From: Ypsolopha sequella
Lineage: Eukaryota > Arthropoda > Insecta > Lepidoptera > Ypsolophidae
NCBI GenBank assembly: GCA_934047225.1
Contig: OW203984.1
Location: forward strand, 4,473,201 to 4,537,200
Reading direction: 5' to 3'
Length of the DNA stretch: 64,000 bases
A model generated the notes under the pieces. The model saw only the letters and a list, made by a program, of their open reading frames with translations, did not search any database and was not told the DNA's origin. The first letter of the stretch is position 1. The number at the start of each line of letters is the position of its first letter. A program made the translations under genes and the position numbers. Below, piece after piece: positions 45,601-58,041 of the stretch.

Positions 45601-48600
45601 TTGCTTGAAGTTGATACAAATGAGAATTACGCGGTAGAGCCCCGGGTCGGGTTTCCTACCCGGGTCGTAACACTAACGTTCAAAAATCAACTCGCGTCTA
45701 CACACCGACGACGTCGCTTGACATATTTACGTTATGGTGGATGGTCCAAGGCAATCTTCATACAAACTTGTGGGAACCAATAACGACGACAAAAGTATTA
45801 TTATTTAATTCTGTTACCTTTTTCCACACGTTCCATCAACTTTACACCCGCGAATAATCAGTTTTTTTACAAACAAACTTTTTTAGAATCTAATTTTGTT
45901 ATTTAAAACTTTTGTAATCCAATGTATGAGTTTTAAATTGCAAAATTAGACTGTTAAATCATTTTGTTTTTAAGAAAAACTGGATATTTTCGGATGTAAA
46001 GTTGATGGAACGTGTGGAGAAAGGTAACAGAATTAAATAATAATACTTCTGCCGTCGTTATTGGTTCCCACAAGTTTTTTATAAAAACTACCTTGGACCA
46101 TCCACCTTAAATTGCGTAACGAGGGGGTCCTCTCAACGTTATGCTTGACATATTTACGTTAAATTTCGTACAGAAGGGAACCTTATTATTTATATTATTA
46201 TATTATTTGTACTAAATAAAATGCAAAAATTACAACTGACGTTTGAAGTTGACGTTGACGAAACCCGTTTGAAAACTCAGCATTACAACCCCAGTGTTCT
46301 TACCCAGCCTAGGGTTCTTTAATTAAGAGGCTATGCGAATTTTATTTTTGTCACTGTCATTCCAAGCGAAAACACGCTCAGTGCTAGAGGGGCGGATTCA
46401 GGGCGAAATCGACAAATGTTAGTTTTATAATTTTTATAAAAAAACTAAAATAGCTAACAAAATTTCAAATATCAAATCTCTAGATATTGTTGAAACACAC
46501 CTAATAAAATATGTTTGAGTTCTGTATATGGTTCCTATTCGTCAAACGAGGAGAAAAAGTGTATTTGAAGACCTCATTTCAACAATTATTTCTATCGAGG
46601 AAAGCTTATCCAAACATGTTTTCCAAATTCAAAACCTTAGATTATATAGTCAAAATGCATATACCAGAAATTTATTATAATTTTCCGTTTATTTCATGAA
46701 ATACACAGAAAAGAAACACCCGTATTTTTTTCGCATATCGCCTTAACGCACTTCAGAAGTGCGTTCATTAAATAACCCTGGGCTGGGTAGGAACACTGGG
46801 GTTGTAACGCTGAGTTTTGAACGGGTTTCGTCGTGTGACGACACTCCAAACGTCAGTTGTCATTTTTGCATTATATTTAGTATAATAACGTTGAGAGGAC
46901 CCCCTCTGTACGAAATTTAACGTAAATATATCAACTATAACGTTGAGAAGACCCCCTCGGTACGAAATTTAACGTCATTTCATTTACGAAAATTAACGTG
47001 AATGTCAGCTGACGTTTGGAGCCTATACGAACCTTGCGAACCCTGCTCAGAGTTGATGTTGAAAAAGTCGACACCATTGCGACCCGGGTAGGAAACCCAA
47101 CTCGGTGTGAGTTTACGAACGTGACAGACAAAGTGACAGATACACTCTCTCTCAAAAGCCTGCCGCGCCGCCCGCTCCCCGCGCGATTCCCTTCGTCCTC
47201 ATCCCCGCGACGACGTAGGCGAAAAAAAACTTATCGGTTTGACTATAATAAGTTGTACTTTAAATCAATGCTGCTGCTCTGCTAGCAGCGCTGAGACTTG
47301 GGGTAATTTTTCTTATTTATAGTTTTGCTCTCGTTCAATCTTGTAATATTATACTTAGATACATATTCAACTAAAGAATTGTGGTCAAAAGAAACATTCG
47401 CCGGTCCCGGTCCCTTCTTTTTGGCTACCAATTTTCAAGAGTGGGCCTTCTGTACGTAGTTCCATTATTTCTTCTATGTGTCTATAATAATTTTACGTAC
47501 CTTGCCCAGTATTCGCGTCAATCAAATGTATGGTGCTCGTTACACGGTTAACCAAACAAATCGGCGAAATGGATCCCAGCTGCTGAGTCAATTTCTTGGG
47601 CAAGCAAATGAGACTGTCTTTGGACAGTGGAACGATCTCAATACTGTATGTGAACTTGTAATTGTAGATGTTGCTATGAATATCGTGGGAAATCAGCTTC
47701 TTGGAATGACTGCTTTTGATTGGGAGAACAGATTGGATGAAATCAACCATCTTGCGCGCATGGCTCTCTGTGGTGTAGAAGAAATCTAATCCATCTGGAA
47801 AAAAGTTATTAGGATTTTGAAAAGTTTGTAGGGTACATTTGTATCTAAATGTAGACCAAAATTGACTATTCGATGCAAACCTATGGAATTGCCGTTTTTT
47901 TTTTACAGATTCATGATACCTGTAATTCAATAGCTTTTTCCATTATTGGTGTTTTGTTTGAAAGTTGATTTCAAGGTTTTACATCAACATTTAAATTTTG
48001 TTTTTATTGTCATTTTGATAACTAAAATTAAATCTTTAAAAACAGTTCGTCCTAAATGCCATCCATTTCCATGATAAGATTCGTAATACTTTTTTACAGC
48101 TGACACTTAAAGAATTATAGTTAGGGAGGCGAGGTAGCTAAATGGCGTAATTCAACGGCGCCGTCGAGACCTATCAAAATCGAAAGATAAAATAATTTCG
48201 AAAAGAAAAGCTCGTATGGTAAAAACCATTTTAGCGGTGGGTTTGGCGTGTACGGTTTTTCAAAAATGTTAAAAAAAACAGTTACTTGGGCATTCTCGAG
48301 CGCGTCAGATATTCATACTACGTATGCCCCAAGTGCCTCTGATAACAAAGGTATACTAATCTGCCGGTTTGCGTGGTGGGGGTAGGCATATAAAGTAGTC
48401 AAAAATGCAAAAAAAATACGATGAATTTTTGAAAATGCAAAAAAAAAAAAGTTTTTTTGAAATACTCGAGCGCGTCAGATTTTCATAGGGGAGGTTTATC
48501 TCGGTATCCTGAAAGCATATTTTCTTAATCTGACAAAAATGTTGGTGGGTTCTCTTAATCTGACCGAAAAAGGATTTTTGGTTTCTTTTTTTTCGAAAAT

Positions 48601-51600
48601 TGTTGAGAACCTTTAGAAAAAAAAAATTTTTGAGATATAATAAAAGTCACATAATTTAATCATCGTTATTTCATATCAATTTTTTTTAACACCTGTTTTC
48701 GAGATATACTCATAAAACCGGGAGTTTGAGTTTTTATGATGCTTCAAGTCAAAAAGTTTTAACTTTGGACAAAAATGTAAAGAGACCTTTTTTGTGTAAA
48801 ATAAAATTACCTTTTTTGTTTATTTAAACTTTTTTTTTGTAAAATGTATCGTTCGCGACTTATATGCCGCAACGCGTTTTTCGGAAGACAAAATGGCTCC
48901 TCCACACTTCTGGTCATGCGGAAACCGGCAGATTTTGTATTTTTAGTAAGTTTTAGATTATATTCTTCAAAATAAAAAAATAAAAAATCGCGCTCGAGAA
49001 TGCCGGATTAACGTTTTTTTTTTACAAGTTCGCGACCCTATAACTCGGCGGCGTCAAGGACTTATCGTCAGATTAGTTAAATTTAGTCTTAAAACACTAA
49101 AATCAACCCCCAATATCTTAATCTGACGCGCTCGAGTATTTCAGACTATCAATTTTTTTTTACTAATCTGATCGTCTATCCTAGGCGCGCGTCACTACAT
49201 ATAGAGCTAAATACTTAACAAGGTTGTTCTATTAGGTCTAAGGTATCTCTCATATCTTAAACTGCCACGCTCGAGTATTACCGAAAATTCCCCTATTCGC
49301 CTCCCTAACTATTAAATCAGTTGCTGCTAGCTTAATGTCGTCTCATACAAACACAAAAAAAACTACAAAATTTGAGATTGTCATTCCTAAAAAAAATGCA
49401 AATATGTTAGTACTGAAACTTGAGTTTTCTTCAAGTTCTCCATACAAAACGGACATTTCATAGGTTTGCACCTAATATTTATTATGCAAGACAGTCATAT
49501 TTCTTTATTATATTATAATTATAAGTTTTTTATCATGCAGTGTTGCAACGCTTGGGACAATAGATTAGCCAGAAGATAACCTAGTCATACAAATTGTCCC
49601 GACATGAATTTCTGAGATGTTTCCGAGTGCAGACTGTGAAATGAAAGTCACACTCATGACTATTTCCCAGCGTGACAAGACTCCCCTTGTCGCCGTACTT
49701 CTGGCACAAATATGTACCCACAGCTTCATGCCTTGTGAAGCACAAGGACAACACAAACTAGTCTATGAGTTTATTAAGATGTCAATTGTTTTGTCGCTAC
49801 TTTTTGTATGTATGCCTGTGTATCTTGATTCAAGTTATCAAGTTGAAACATTGCACGTTTTTCGCTAACTATAATATTTACAAATATTCTTCATCTGATT
49901 TTAGTTTCGGTTAAATTACCATTTCTTTTATTCTTTGCGAAGTCAAAGACACTCACCATGTTTAGGCTTGATCCCTAAAGTACTCTCATGGGCTTTGTGT
50001 TTCAAAATCAACTGCTCCAAGTAGTAGAAAGTCTTTCTGTTGTTGGCCCTTTGTCGGACCTGTACCATGGCACGCCAGTAGTCCTTGGCCTCAGTGCGGT
50101 GGCAGTCATCACACATCTGATGCTGGATGTTGTACTCCACTATGAACGTCTGTTGAAGCACGGCTCCTCCCATAACCTCCCCTTGGACTGTCAGTTTGAC
50201 CTAGAAGCAAAAAACAATGAAAAAAATATTTAATGTAGAAAGCAGCTAAACCCAGAAATCCAGGCCTTTACGAATGTTGGTTGAGTGCGTTGACTTTGCC
50301 ATCCAACTGATAGCTACCTTTGCTAAATACTCTCGAGGTTTGTAGGCAAAGCAATGATATGATGCCTACCTATTGTAAGCTACTTGCCACAAACAAACAA
50401 ATAAACTATTTTTTTCTGATAAATAAATAGATAAGTAAGTAGATGACTTTGTTCAGTTGTCTGATCCCAGTTAAGTTTTTCGACTTCTTCTATGATAGAG
50501 CCAAGCTAACATTGCAGCAAAACACAAAATTAGTTATATCAAAATGGATTGACACTCTTTAGCTTTTTGCTTCCTACTAGATATTTTTTTCTGACATCTG
50601 TTATGATACTGTAAAAAAAGTTAGCATTTAAACAAAATAATCACCTTTATCCTCTTGGAATGTGGCTCGGTCCAGGCGAAGCCGGCATCAATGAGCTTGA
50701 CTCTGTTCAGACCCTTCAGCCTCTTCAGGCAGACAGCCAGCAGCTCTCGGGACTCTAGCGTTGCTGTCACCCATTCTGCAGGAGGCTGGAGATATCTGGG
50801 AAAGGAATGATTGTTAAATTTGTATCAATTTGATTGTTTGAAACCAAACAGTGCAATTTGAAGTTAAACAGTGGTACAACTGCCCTTCACTAAAATCCTA
50901 CAGCATGCAGTATGCTTTTTAACTATGATGCTGCAGCACTTTGCATCTAGCAAATAACTCTTCAGAAAAAAGTGGCACTAGCATGTCTAGTAAGAGAAAA
51001 AAAATGTAAAGTAGAGCCAAGATTGTTTATCTTGTTCATTTTTATATATATTTTTTAAGTTCATATTTTATCCTAAACTCTTCTGTTATGTGTAATTTTA
51101 GAAGTTACCTATGTTTTCTTTTATATAGTTTTAAATATTATTTATAGCACACCGTGCGTAAAATGACCGCTTTACGCACGCTGCGCGTGCGTAAAGTCGG
51201 CATTTTCCGCACTTGTGCTATAAAGAATTATACGAATCTCGTGCGAGAAACTTTTTCTCGACTCGTGTGATTGCATACGTCATCTCGTCAGAAAACATTT
51301 CATCGCTCCCGTATCGTAATGTACTATTGCGAAGGATGTATACATTTATAAGGAACATACAATAGAACTGTACCTTTAATCTCGTCCCCCATTAATGTTT
51401 TTTGTATCTTCTGTAAATGTATCTTAAATAAATAAATAAATAAATTACAAGTCTTCTAGCTTTTCATTGTGCTCCATGAGTTGCATTCTTGGAATGAAAC
51501 ACAATATATTTAAATTCCTGATCCCACAAAGGTGCCAGCAGAAAACTATCCAAAGCATTAAGTTTTTCATTTACTTAGATTAGTGCAATGCCACAGAATA

Positions 51601-52416
51601 AACAATTTTAACTACCTAATATTAACTTTTAAAATCACAACTCAAACTAAAAGGTTTCATGGGTAAGGTTACTTAGAAACTATATGTGTAGGTACTTTTA
51701 GGGCACTCGACAAACTACCACTCTCGCTCGCCCCTCACTCCCCCCGCAACCAGATGGGAAAAATTACTACTGTAGCATGTTGATTCCAGGATTCTTAAGG
51801 GGTGCAAGTGCATCACCCGGCACCCCCTCTGCCACCGCCTGTGAATAATATGATAGAATCTAAATTACCTTTCGCATCCACGGCAAAAGAAGAGTGTAGC
51901 CTGTTTGGGAACACCCTCCGTAATATCCACATGGGCCCTAAGGCATGCCACACACATGTTGGATGGGTTTGCTTCAATGGGAACTGCACATTGACAGCAT
52001 AATCTGAAATATTTAAAGATTTTTGACTGACTTTATATATTATATTTAACCACTTTTATTAATTGTTACAGTTCAAATAAAAGAAAAAAGAAAACTTTCG
52101 ATGGTATATATTTCGACCCACTTGGGGTCGTGGTCAGTCGAATATGGAATGATGTTATAAGAGTTTTGTTTACAACTACTTTGGTGGTATGATGGGAGTT
52201 ATTTGGAAGTTTAGGGTATAGTGACTCAAATACGTTGAGGAGAGATATCAGGCTATCAGCCAACTTTTCAGTGTACAGCTATGAAGTTTTTGTTTTGATT
52301 GTGCTTCACAAGAATTTTGATCAGTTAAACATAACCTCACTTAAGCCAGAAATTATACATTTTACTTACACACGTGTATTAGGATTCAAGCTATTTTCTG
52401 GTGATATATACTCCAT
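36699..52416 (-). CDS. NMD3: NMD3, 60S ribosomal export protein, 9 coding exons
   Basis: Coding exons in gene order are 52416-52370, 52003-51869, 50795-50645, 50200-49957, 47794-47501, 45366-45257, 43499-43342, 41573-41391 and 36885-36699. They join in frame to 502 aa, essentially the human length of 503. The N-terminus MEYISPEN leads into paired zinc-binding cysteines (C18/C19-x-C21, C33-x2-C36, C56-x2-C59). Exon 4 holds the MCDDCHRTEAKDYW block, exon 5 the SHDIHSNIYNYKFTYS block, and the acidic C-terminus has DYNDFLDDLEEDP and TLAEMLDDLNIED. In the known family NMD3 binds the late pre-60S subunit and carries the CRM1 export signal near its C-terminus. The gene diverges from ATPsyn-beta. Introns carry many repeats, including the 55-bp minisatellite in intron 8. 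Part of exon 8 is copied downstream. No clear poly(A) signal was seen after the stop. Confidence 0.94.
36993..37540. mobile_element. GATTCGGCATAACAC hairpin MITE split by another repeat
   Basis: The left tip (about 36993-37018) and the body (about 37411-37540) belong to one hairpin element. Between them lies a 390-bp 'aggctatgcgaattttat' repeat, so the latter inserted later. Confidence 0.85.
37019..37410. repeat. 'aggctatgcgaattttat' repeat, copy 2 (inserted in a MITE)
   Basis: Same family as 32978-33360; splits the hairpin element at 36993-37540. Confidence 0.8.
37757..37909. mobile_element. GGGTCTACCGCG MITE, copy 2 (reverse orientation)
   Basis: Same terminal and interior sequence as the element at 2999-3162, on the opposite strand, within NMD3 intron 8. 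Confidence 0.88.
38095..38480. repeat. Interspersed repeat, copy 2 (mixed orientation)
   Basis: Same family as 22975-23290; contains 'gcaaaggacacatttctaaa' and 'cgaaaatacggcttattaaa'. Confidence 0.8.
38998..40860. repeat. 55-bp minisatellite, about 34 copies, in NMD3 intron 8
   Basis: The unit contains 'acgtaggacagtatgtgtcc' followed by 'ttcaaatcggacatacgc' and a 'tttttattgtaac' spacer, repeated head to tail with 55-bp period. Variants recur every four units: the 'gtatgtatcc' form begins at 39721, 39941 and 40161, 220 bp apart. Each unit has a short imperfect inverted repeat around gtcc/ggac. The open frame through 39568-39825 is a by-product of the repeat. Confidence 0.95.
41242..41334 (-). 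pseudogene. Partial copy of NMD3 exon 8 (3' part)
   Basis: About 90 bp repeats the end of NMD3 exon 8 (41391-41485) almost without change, starting after 'ctcattggtggagctgcgg'. The donor is lost (AATGA followed by GATCGT rather than GTGAGT). The copy also lacks 11 bp found in the exon, where 'ctcgccg' is itself doubled. It lies in intron 8, 56 bp beyond the real donor, and is probably not spliced. Confidence 0.88.
42037..43003. mobile_element. ACAGGCTGTCCCATAATAAG element, 960 bp
   Basis: The ends 'acaggctgtcccataataag' and 'cttattatgggacagcctgt' are exact inverted repeats flanked by TA. Subterminal 'tagcttagcccatgtccta' is partly mirrored near the right end. No transposase; a frame at 42389-42709 has no known domain. 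It lies in NMD3 intron 7. Confidence 0.9.
43867..44182 (+). mobile_element. Possible solo LTR
   Basis: A 'tgttggtcaac' start, a TATA-like 'tctatataagaa', a poly(A)-like 'aataaagaaat' and an end near 'cgctaca' are laid out like a retrotransposon LTR. No target duplication or partner LTR was found, so this is tentative. Confidence 0.3.
44677..45179. mobile_element. TAGGCGCGAATTACACAG MITE, ~500 bp
   Basis: The left end 'gcgaattacacagaaaaggc' is mirrored by 'gccttttctgtgtaattcgc' at the right, with arms extending through 'aaggtgaaggcgcg'. A minus-strand frame inside (44746-45099) has no known domain. The right edge is about 78 bp from NMD3 exon 6. Confidence 0.88.
45481..45643. mobile_element. 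GGGTCTACCGCG MITE, copy 3
   Basis: Same orientation as copy 1, in NMD3 intron 5, followed at once by other repeats. Confidence 0.88.
45736..46106. mobile_element. GGTGGATGGTCCAAGG palindrome, 371 bp
   Basis: Arms of about 110 bp ('ggtggatggtccaaggcaat' ... 'ctaccttggaccatccacc') are inverted with only small differences. It is inserted in another repeat whose 'cttgacatatttacgtta' text continues on both sides. Confidence 0.93.
46107..47110. repeat. Nested 'acgttgagaggaccccctc' repeats
   Basis: Blocks with 'ggtaggaaacccaactcgg', 'acgtttggagcctatacgaa' and 'acgttgagaggaccccctc' recur at 46130-46320, 46780-47110 and 58300-58590. No coding. Confidence 0.7.
46330..46748. repeat. 'aggctatgcgaattttat' repeat, copy 3
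   Basis: Same family as 32978-33360, in NMD3 intron 5, embedded in a larger repeat ('acgttgagaggaccccctc') that continues on both sides. Confidence 0.8.
48117..49314. mobile_element. TAGTTAGGGAGGCGA element, 1.2 kb, with repeated internal motif
   Basis: The ends 'atagttagggaggcga' and 'tcgcctccctaactat' are inverted. Inside, CTCGAGCGCGTCAGAT occurs at about 48296 and 48465, and its complement or partial forms at about 48988, 49125 and 49268. Such subterminal repeats are often transposase-binding sites. No coding frame. It lies in NMD3 intron 4. Confidence 0.75.
51145..51345. repeat. 'gtgcggaaaatgccgacttt' repeat, copy 2
   Basis: Reverse copy of 33590-33722 in NMD3 intron 2, with an internal palindrome 'cgcacgctgcgcgtgcg'. 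Confidence 0.75.
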
Positions 52417-54680
<2,264 letters not shown>

Positions 54681-55040
54681 ACAAAGCAATACTTATAGGG
54701 AACATTTCAATAGTAGAGTAGGGATGTGATACTGGTCATACTGGCAGCATGTTATCGTTTTGTGAGCAAAACAATGTTGTATAAAAGTGCGATATAAATT
54801 AATTATTAAATTATACTGTTTACTAAAATAATCAGTCTTTTGTTTTCATTATGCTAGAAGACCACCACCTGGAATACTGCAGACCAAATTCCGGTATCCA
54901 AATGCGAGTGACTTGATTAAATTTGACCTATATACATGACGTAATTTACAGAGCGCTATTTTTAAATTAAAGTGAGTCAAGTTCTTTACTAAATAAAGAT
55001 TAACAAGTTTCAGATTCTATTCCTAGCAAAGACAATCCTA
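54681..55040. other. ATPsyn-beta 3' UTR and downstream flank
   Basis: Contains the likely attaaa signal near 54804 followed by gtttt-rich sequence. Nothing else recognised. Confidence 0.5.
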
Positions 55041-55043
55041 CTT

Positions 55044-55475
55044 CCCATCCCACTAATATTATAAGAAAGTTTAGATGGATGGAGGTTTGTTACTCCTTTA
55101 CACCGTAACTACTTAACCGATTGGGCTGAAACTTTATACAAATGTAGTTCTAGACCTGGAATAGGACATAGACTTCTTTTTATGGCAAGGGGTGTCAATT
55201 TCCTATAGAAAAGTGATGTAATGTTATTCCTTCAAGCTGTACCTACAGAACCAATTGGGCTGTAACTTTGCACCAATGTAGTTCTAGACCTGGTATAGGA
55301 CATAAGTTACTTTTTATCCTTGGCCTTCAGCCTCGCCCAAGGTGCTATACTAGGGTATTTAATGAGTTATCAAAGACACATTAGCAGAGCATTCATTTAG
55401 TCGATAGTGTCGATCAGAAAAGCGGCTCGGCCTTCCGCCTCGCCAAAGACATGTTACAAGAGGATTAAAATTAGA
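55044..55475. repeat. Helitron-like lepidopteran repeat fragment
   Basis: 'tcccactaatattataag' followed by 'ccgattgggctgaaact', with a second 'ccaattgggctgtaacttt' block 140 bp on. This is known text of non-autonomous moth repeats. The ends are unclear. Confidence 0.55.
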
Positions 55476-55830
55476 GATGATGAGAACCAACACCCCAACC
55501 CAGTCAGGTCAACCACGTACTAAAAAATATTTACAGATTCGATACGAGTTTACAAAAACTTTATCAACAAGGGCAAAAGTTAATGATTTATAAAAGAAAA
55601 TTACAGTAGTACCCTGAGAAAATTGTTTTCGTTACATTTCTTTTCAATCTGTGGTTTTTCAGCTACATTATGTAACTTTGTCCTTTACAAGGATTTTTAT
55701 AGGTAGTAACCATAGATATCTGAAACCATCATGCATAGATAGGTACTCCATCCATCCTCTTGGCTTCTCTTCCTAGTACACATTTGCTCACTAGGGCTAT
55801 TGCCACAGCCGTCTTCCTATGCCTTAGAAC

Positions 55831-56184
55831 AGGGGTCGGCAACCGTCGGCCCGCATGCGGCTCAAGAACCACTTCGGTGCGGCCCTCAAGGTTCCCAATC
55901 GCTGCATGATAATGTGTTTGGTTGTACATATTTGTGTGATTAGACATTTTCTATTCTGAACTAACGAAAAAGCAAGCGTTGTTCTCAGTTAACGGATGCA
56001 TATTTAGACGTAATACTGCGCATTTTCACAAAAATCGCATGAGATTTTAATTATAAATTGTGTTAAATACTACAATAAATGACACGAAATTGACTAATGC
56101 GGTATTTATTATATGCGGCCCTCGCTGATCCTCTGGTAACATTTGTGGCCCTCCTATGTCATAACATAAGGTTGCCGACCCCTG
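55831..56184. mobile_element. hAT-type MITE, 354 bp, with 8-bp target duplication
   Basis: The ends CAGGGGTCGGCAACC and GGTTGCCGACCCCTG are inverted and flanked on both sides by 'ccttagaa'. A different family from the element at 21315, with the same superfamily signature. Confidence 0.93.
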
Positions 56185-56233
56185 CCTTAGAATAATAACG
56201 GTGTAGTATTATACTTATCTATGGGTGTAGTAT

Positions 56234-56505
56234 ACAAGGTGACTTTTTGATCATCGTCCAAATTCAAACTAGAGGCTTGATAAGTGATCAGCATCATGAT
56301 TCGATAACAATTTTTGTGGAATTCGTATAATGAAATTTCGACTTCCCATAGTAATTCACCCCCAGTCCTGAGTGAATCACTATGGGGAGTCGAAATTTCA
56401 TTCTATGAATTTTACAAAAATCGATATTGATTCATGATGCTGATCACTTACCAAGGCTCAAGTATGAATTTGGACGATGTTCACAAATTCACCGTGTATA
56501 TCGAT
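56234..56505. mobile_element. ACAAGGTGACTTTTTGATC palindromic MITE, copy 2
   Basis: Same ends and interior as 26521-26786, with a small insertion near the left arm (actagag). Confidence 0.9.
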
Positions 56506-56582
56506 AGGCCATGCTATATACACTATGAATCATTAATGATGATAGATAATAAAGCGCATTCAGGCAGATTATACTCACGACA

Positions 56583-56765
56583 TAGGGGGTGTCAAGAGGT
56601 GTTTAGCTCAGAACATTTAAATAGATGTTCTGTGGTGTTTAGAGTGTAAGCTGTGAAATAAAGTCACAGTCCACACTTGATACACCCGCGCTTCACCGAC
56701 GATTATTACTTCCTTTTCCTTACGATGTTTTTGTTCACCGTTCAGCAAGTAAGTTGTAAGTACAA
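56583..56765. repeat. 'cacagtccacacttga' repeat, copy 2
   Basis: Contains 'ggtgtttagagtgtaagctg' and 'ccgttcagcaagtaagttgt', shared with 61765-61960. Confidence 0.65.
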
Positions 56766-57179
56766 TACTATTAACATAAATTCCGAAAAACTCATTGGTG
56801 CATGCCCGACTGAGGATCGAACCTGGATCTCAATATTGAGAGGCCAGCGTTCTACCCCTGGGGCACGTTCATAAACTAGAGGTCGCGACTCGGGTTCTAT
56901 TGCCATCTCTGTCGCACGCGTTGAAAATTGTATACGCTATCCTGCTGTCAGTGTTGGAACCTGACGAAAGTGTTAATTATCGTTGAACGGGGGTCTAAGT
57001 TACCGTTTCTAATGGGGATCCATAGGCAAAGCTAATTACAGATGGCGCTAGCATAGGTCATTTCCGGTGTTCCTACTATTTTTTTCCAATATCGCGTTGT
57101 ATTTGTTTTACTTCCTCTTATCACCCGTATTCCAATATGTTATTGTTATTCATTTTTAATATGGGGTTTTTCGGTAATA

Positions 57180-57347
57180 CATTGGTATCGATTCGGCATA
57201 ACACGTCTTAACTTATTTGACAGAACTAACCTTATTTTAAGCGTCCTGTCTTTTTCTTTCTTTATCGAAAAGACAAGGACAGAACGCTTAAATTAAGTTT
57301 ACTCCTGTCAAATAAGTTAAGATGTGCTTCACCGAATCGGTACCAAT
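57180..57347. mobile_element. GATTCGGCATAACAC hairpin MITE
   Basis: Nearly identical to the copy at 23780-23943, including ends 'tggtatcgattcggcataac' and 'caccgaatcggtaccaata'. Confidence 0.9.
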
Positions 57348-58025
57348 ATTAAAGCAACCTGGTACGGCACACAGGCATAATTCCAAGAAATTAATCGAAA
57401 ATCACAAAAAATTACGCAATAACCCTCACAATGTACCGAAATGAAAGATTTTCATGGCTGGATCAACGATGCAGGGATAATTTGGCAGTGTGGATCCCCA
57501 GAGTTTCTGACTAGAAAATTCTCGCTAAGCAATACTCAATGCATAAATGGGCAGAGTATCTCGGTGCAAAATGCACATCTTATTTTTCCTTTCGACCAAA
57601 ATAAAATAATCGATTTTATTCCTTACTTTTGGGTAGTATATGCAAAAAATGCGTTGTATTTGTACATTTTGTCGATGTTGTAAACACGCATAAAATTTTG
57701 CTTGTGAAAACCCAATAAAATTATTATTCAACAATATGCGTGAATTGCCATAAAACACATTTTTGTTGCATACTTTTTATGCAAAAGTAAGAGGAAAACA
57801 AGATCATGATGTGCGTTCTGCACCGAGATCCTCCGTTTTTCCTTTAGTTTAGTGCAATAAATATTAACTGACCAGAGTTTTCTTGTATATAACTTGCAAC
57901 AACTCTTGTTAGGGCCTGTAAGCAATGACATTCTATGTCGTCTGTAAGGAATACTGCATTTTGTGCTTGACATAGGAGGTAAGGACATCAAGAATGAAAC
58001 CAGATCAGTGTGGCTTATTTAGAAG
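57348..58025. other. Intergenic, possible degraded MITE
   Basis: 'tatctcggtgcaaaatgcac' (57559) and 'gtgcgttctgcaccgagat' (57812) are inverted over about 25 bp, bounding roughly 270 bp. No gene was seen between it and the RpL24 poly(A) signal. Confidence 0.5.
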
Positions 58026-58031
58026 TTTATT
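58026..58031 (-). terminator. RpL24 poly(A) signal
   Basis: Minus-strand AATAAA starts about 10 bases after the RpL24 stop codon, giving a very short 3' UTR. Confidence 0.6.
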
Positions 58032-58041
58032 TTGTGAAGGT

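Noticed and set aside
47016..47285. 89-aa plus-strand frame with a Pro/Arg-rich end
   Set aside because: It starts within the nested repeat cluster, and the basic stretch is a product of GC-rich codons; no gene structure was found.
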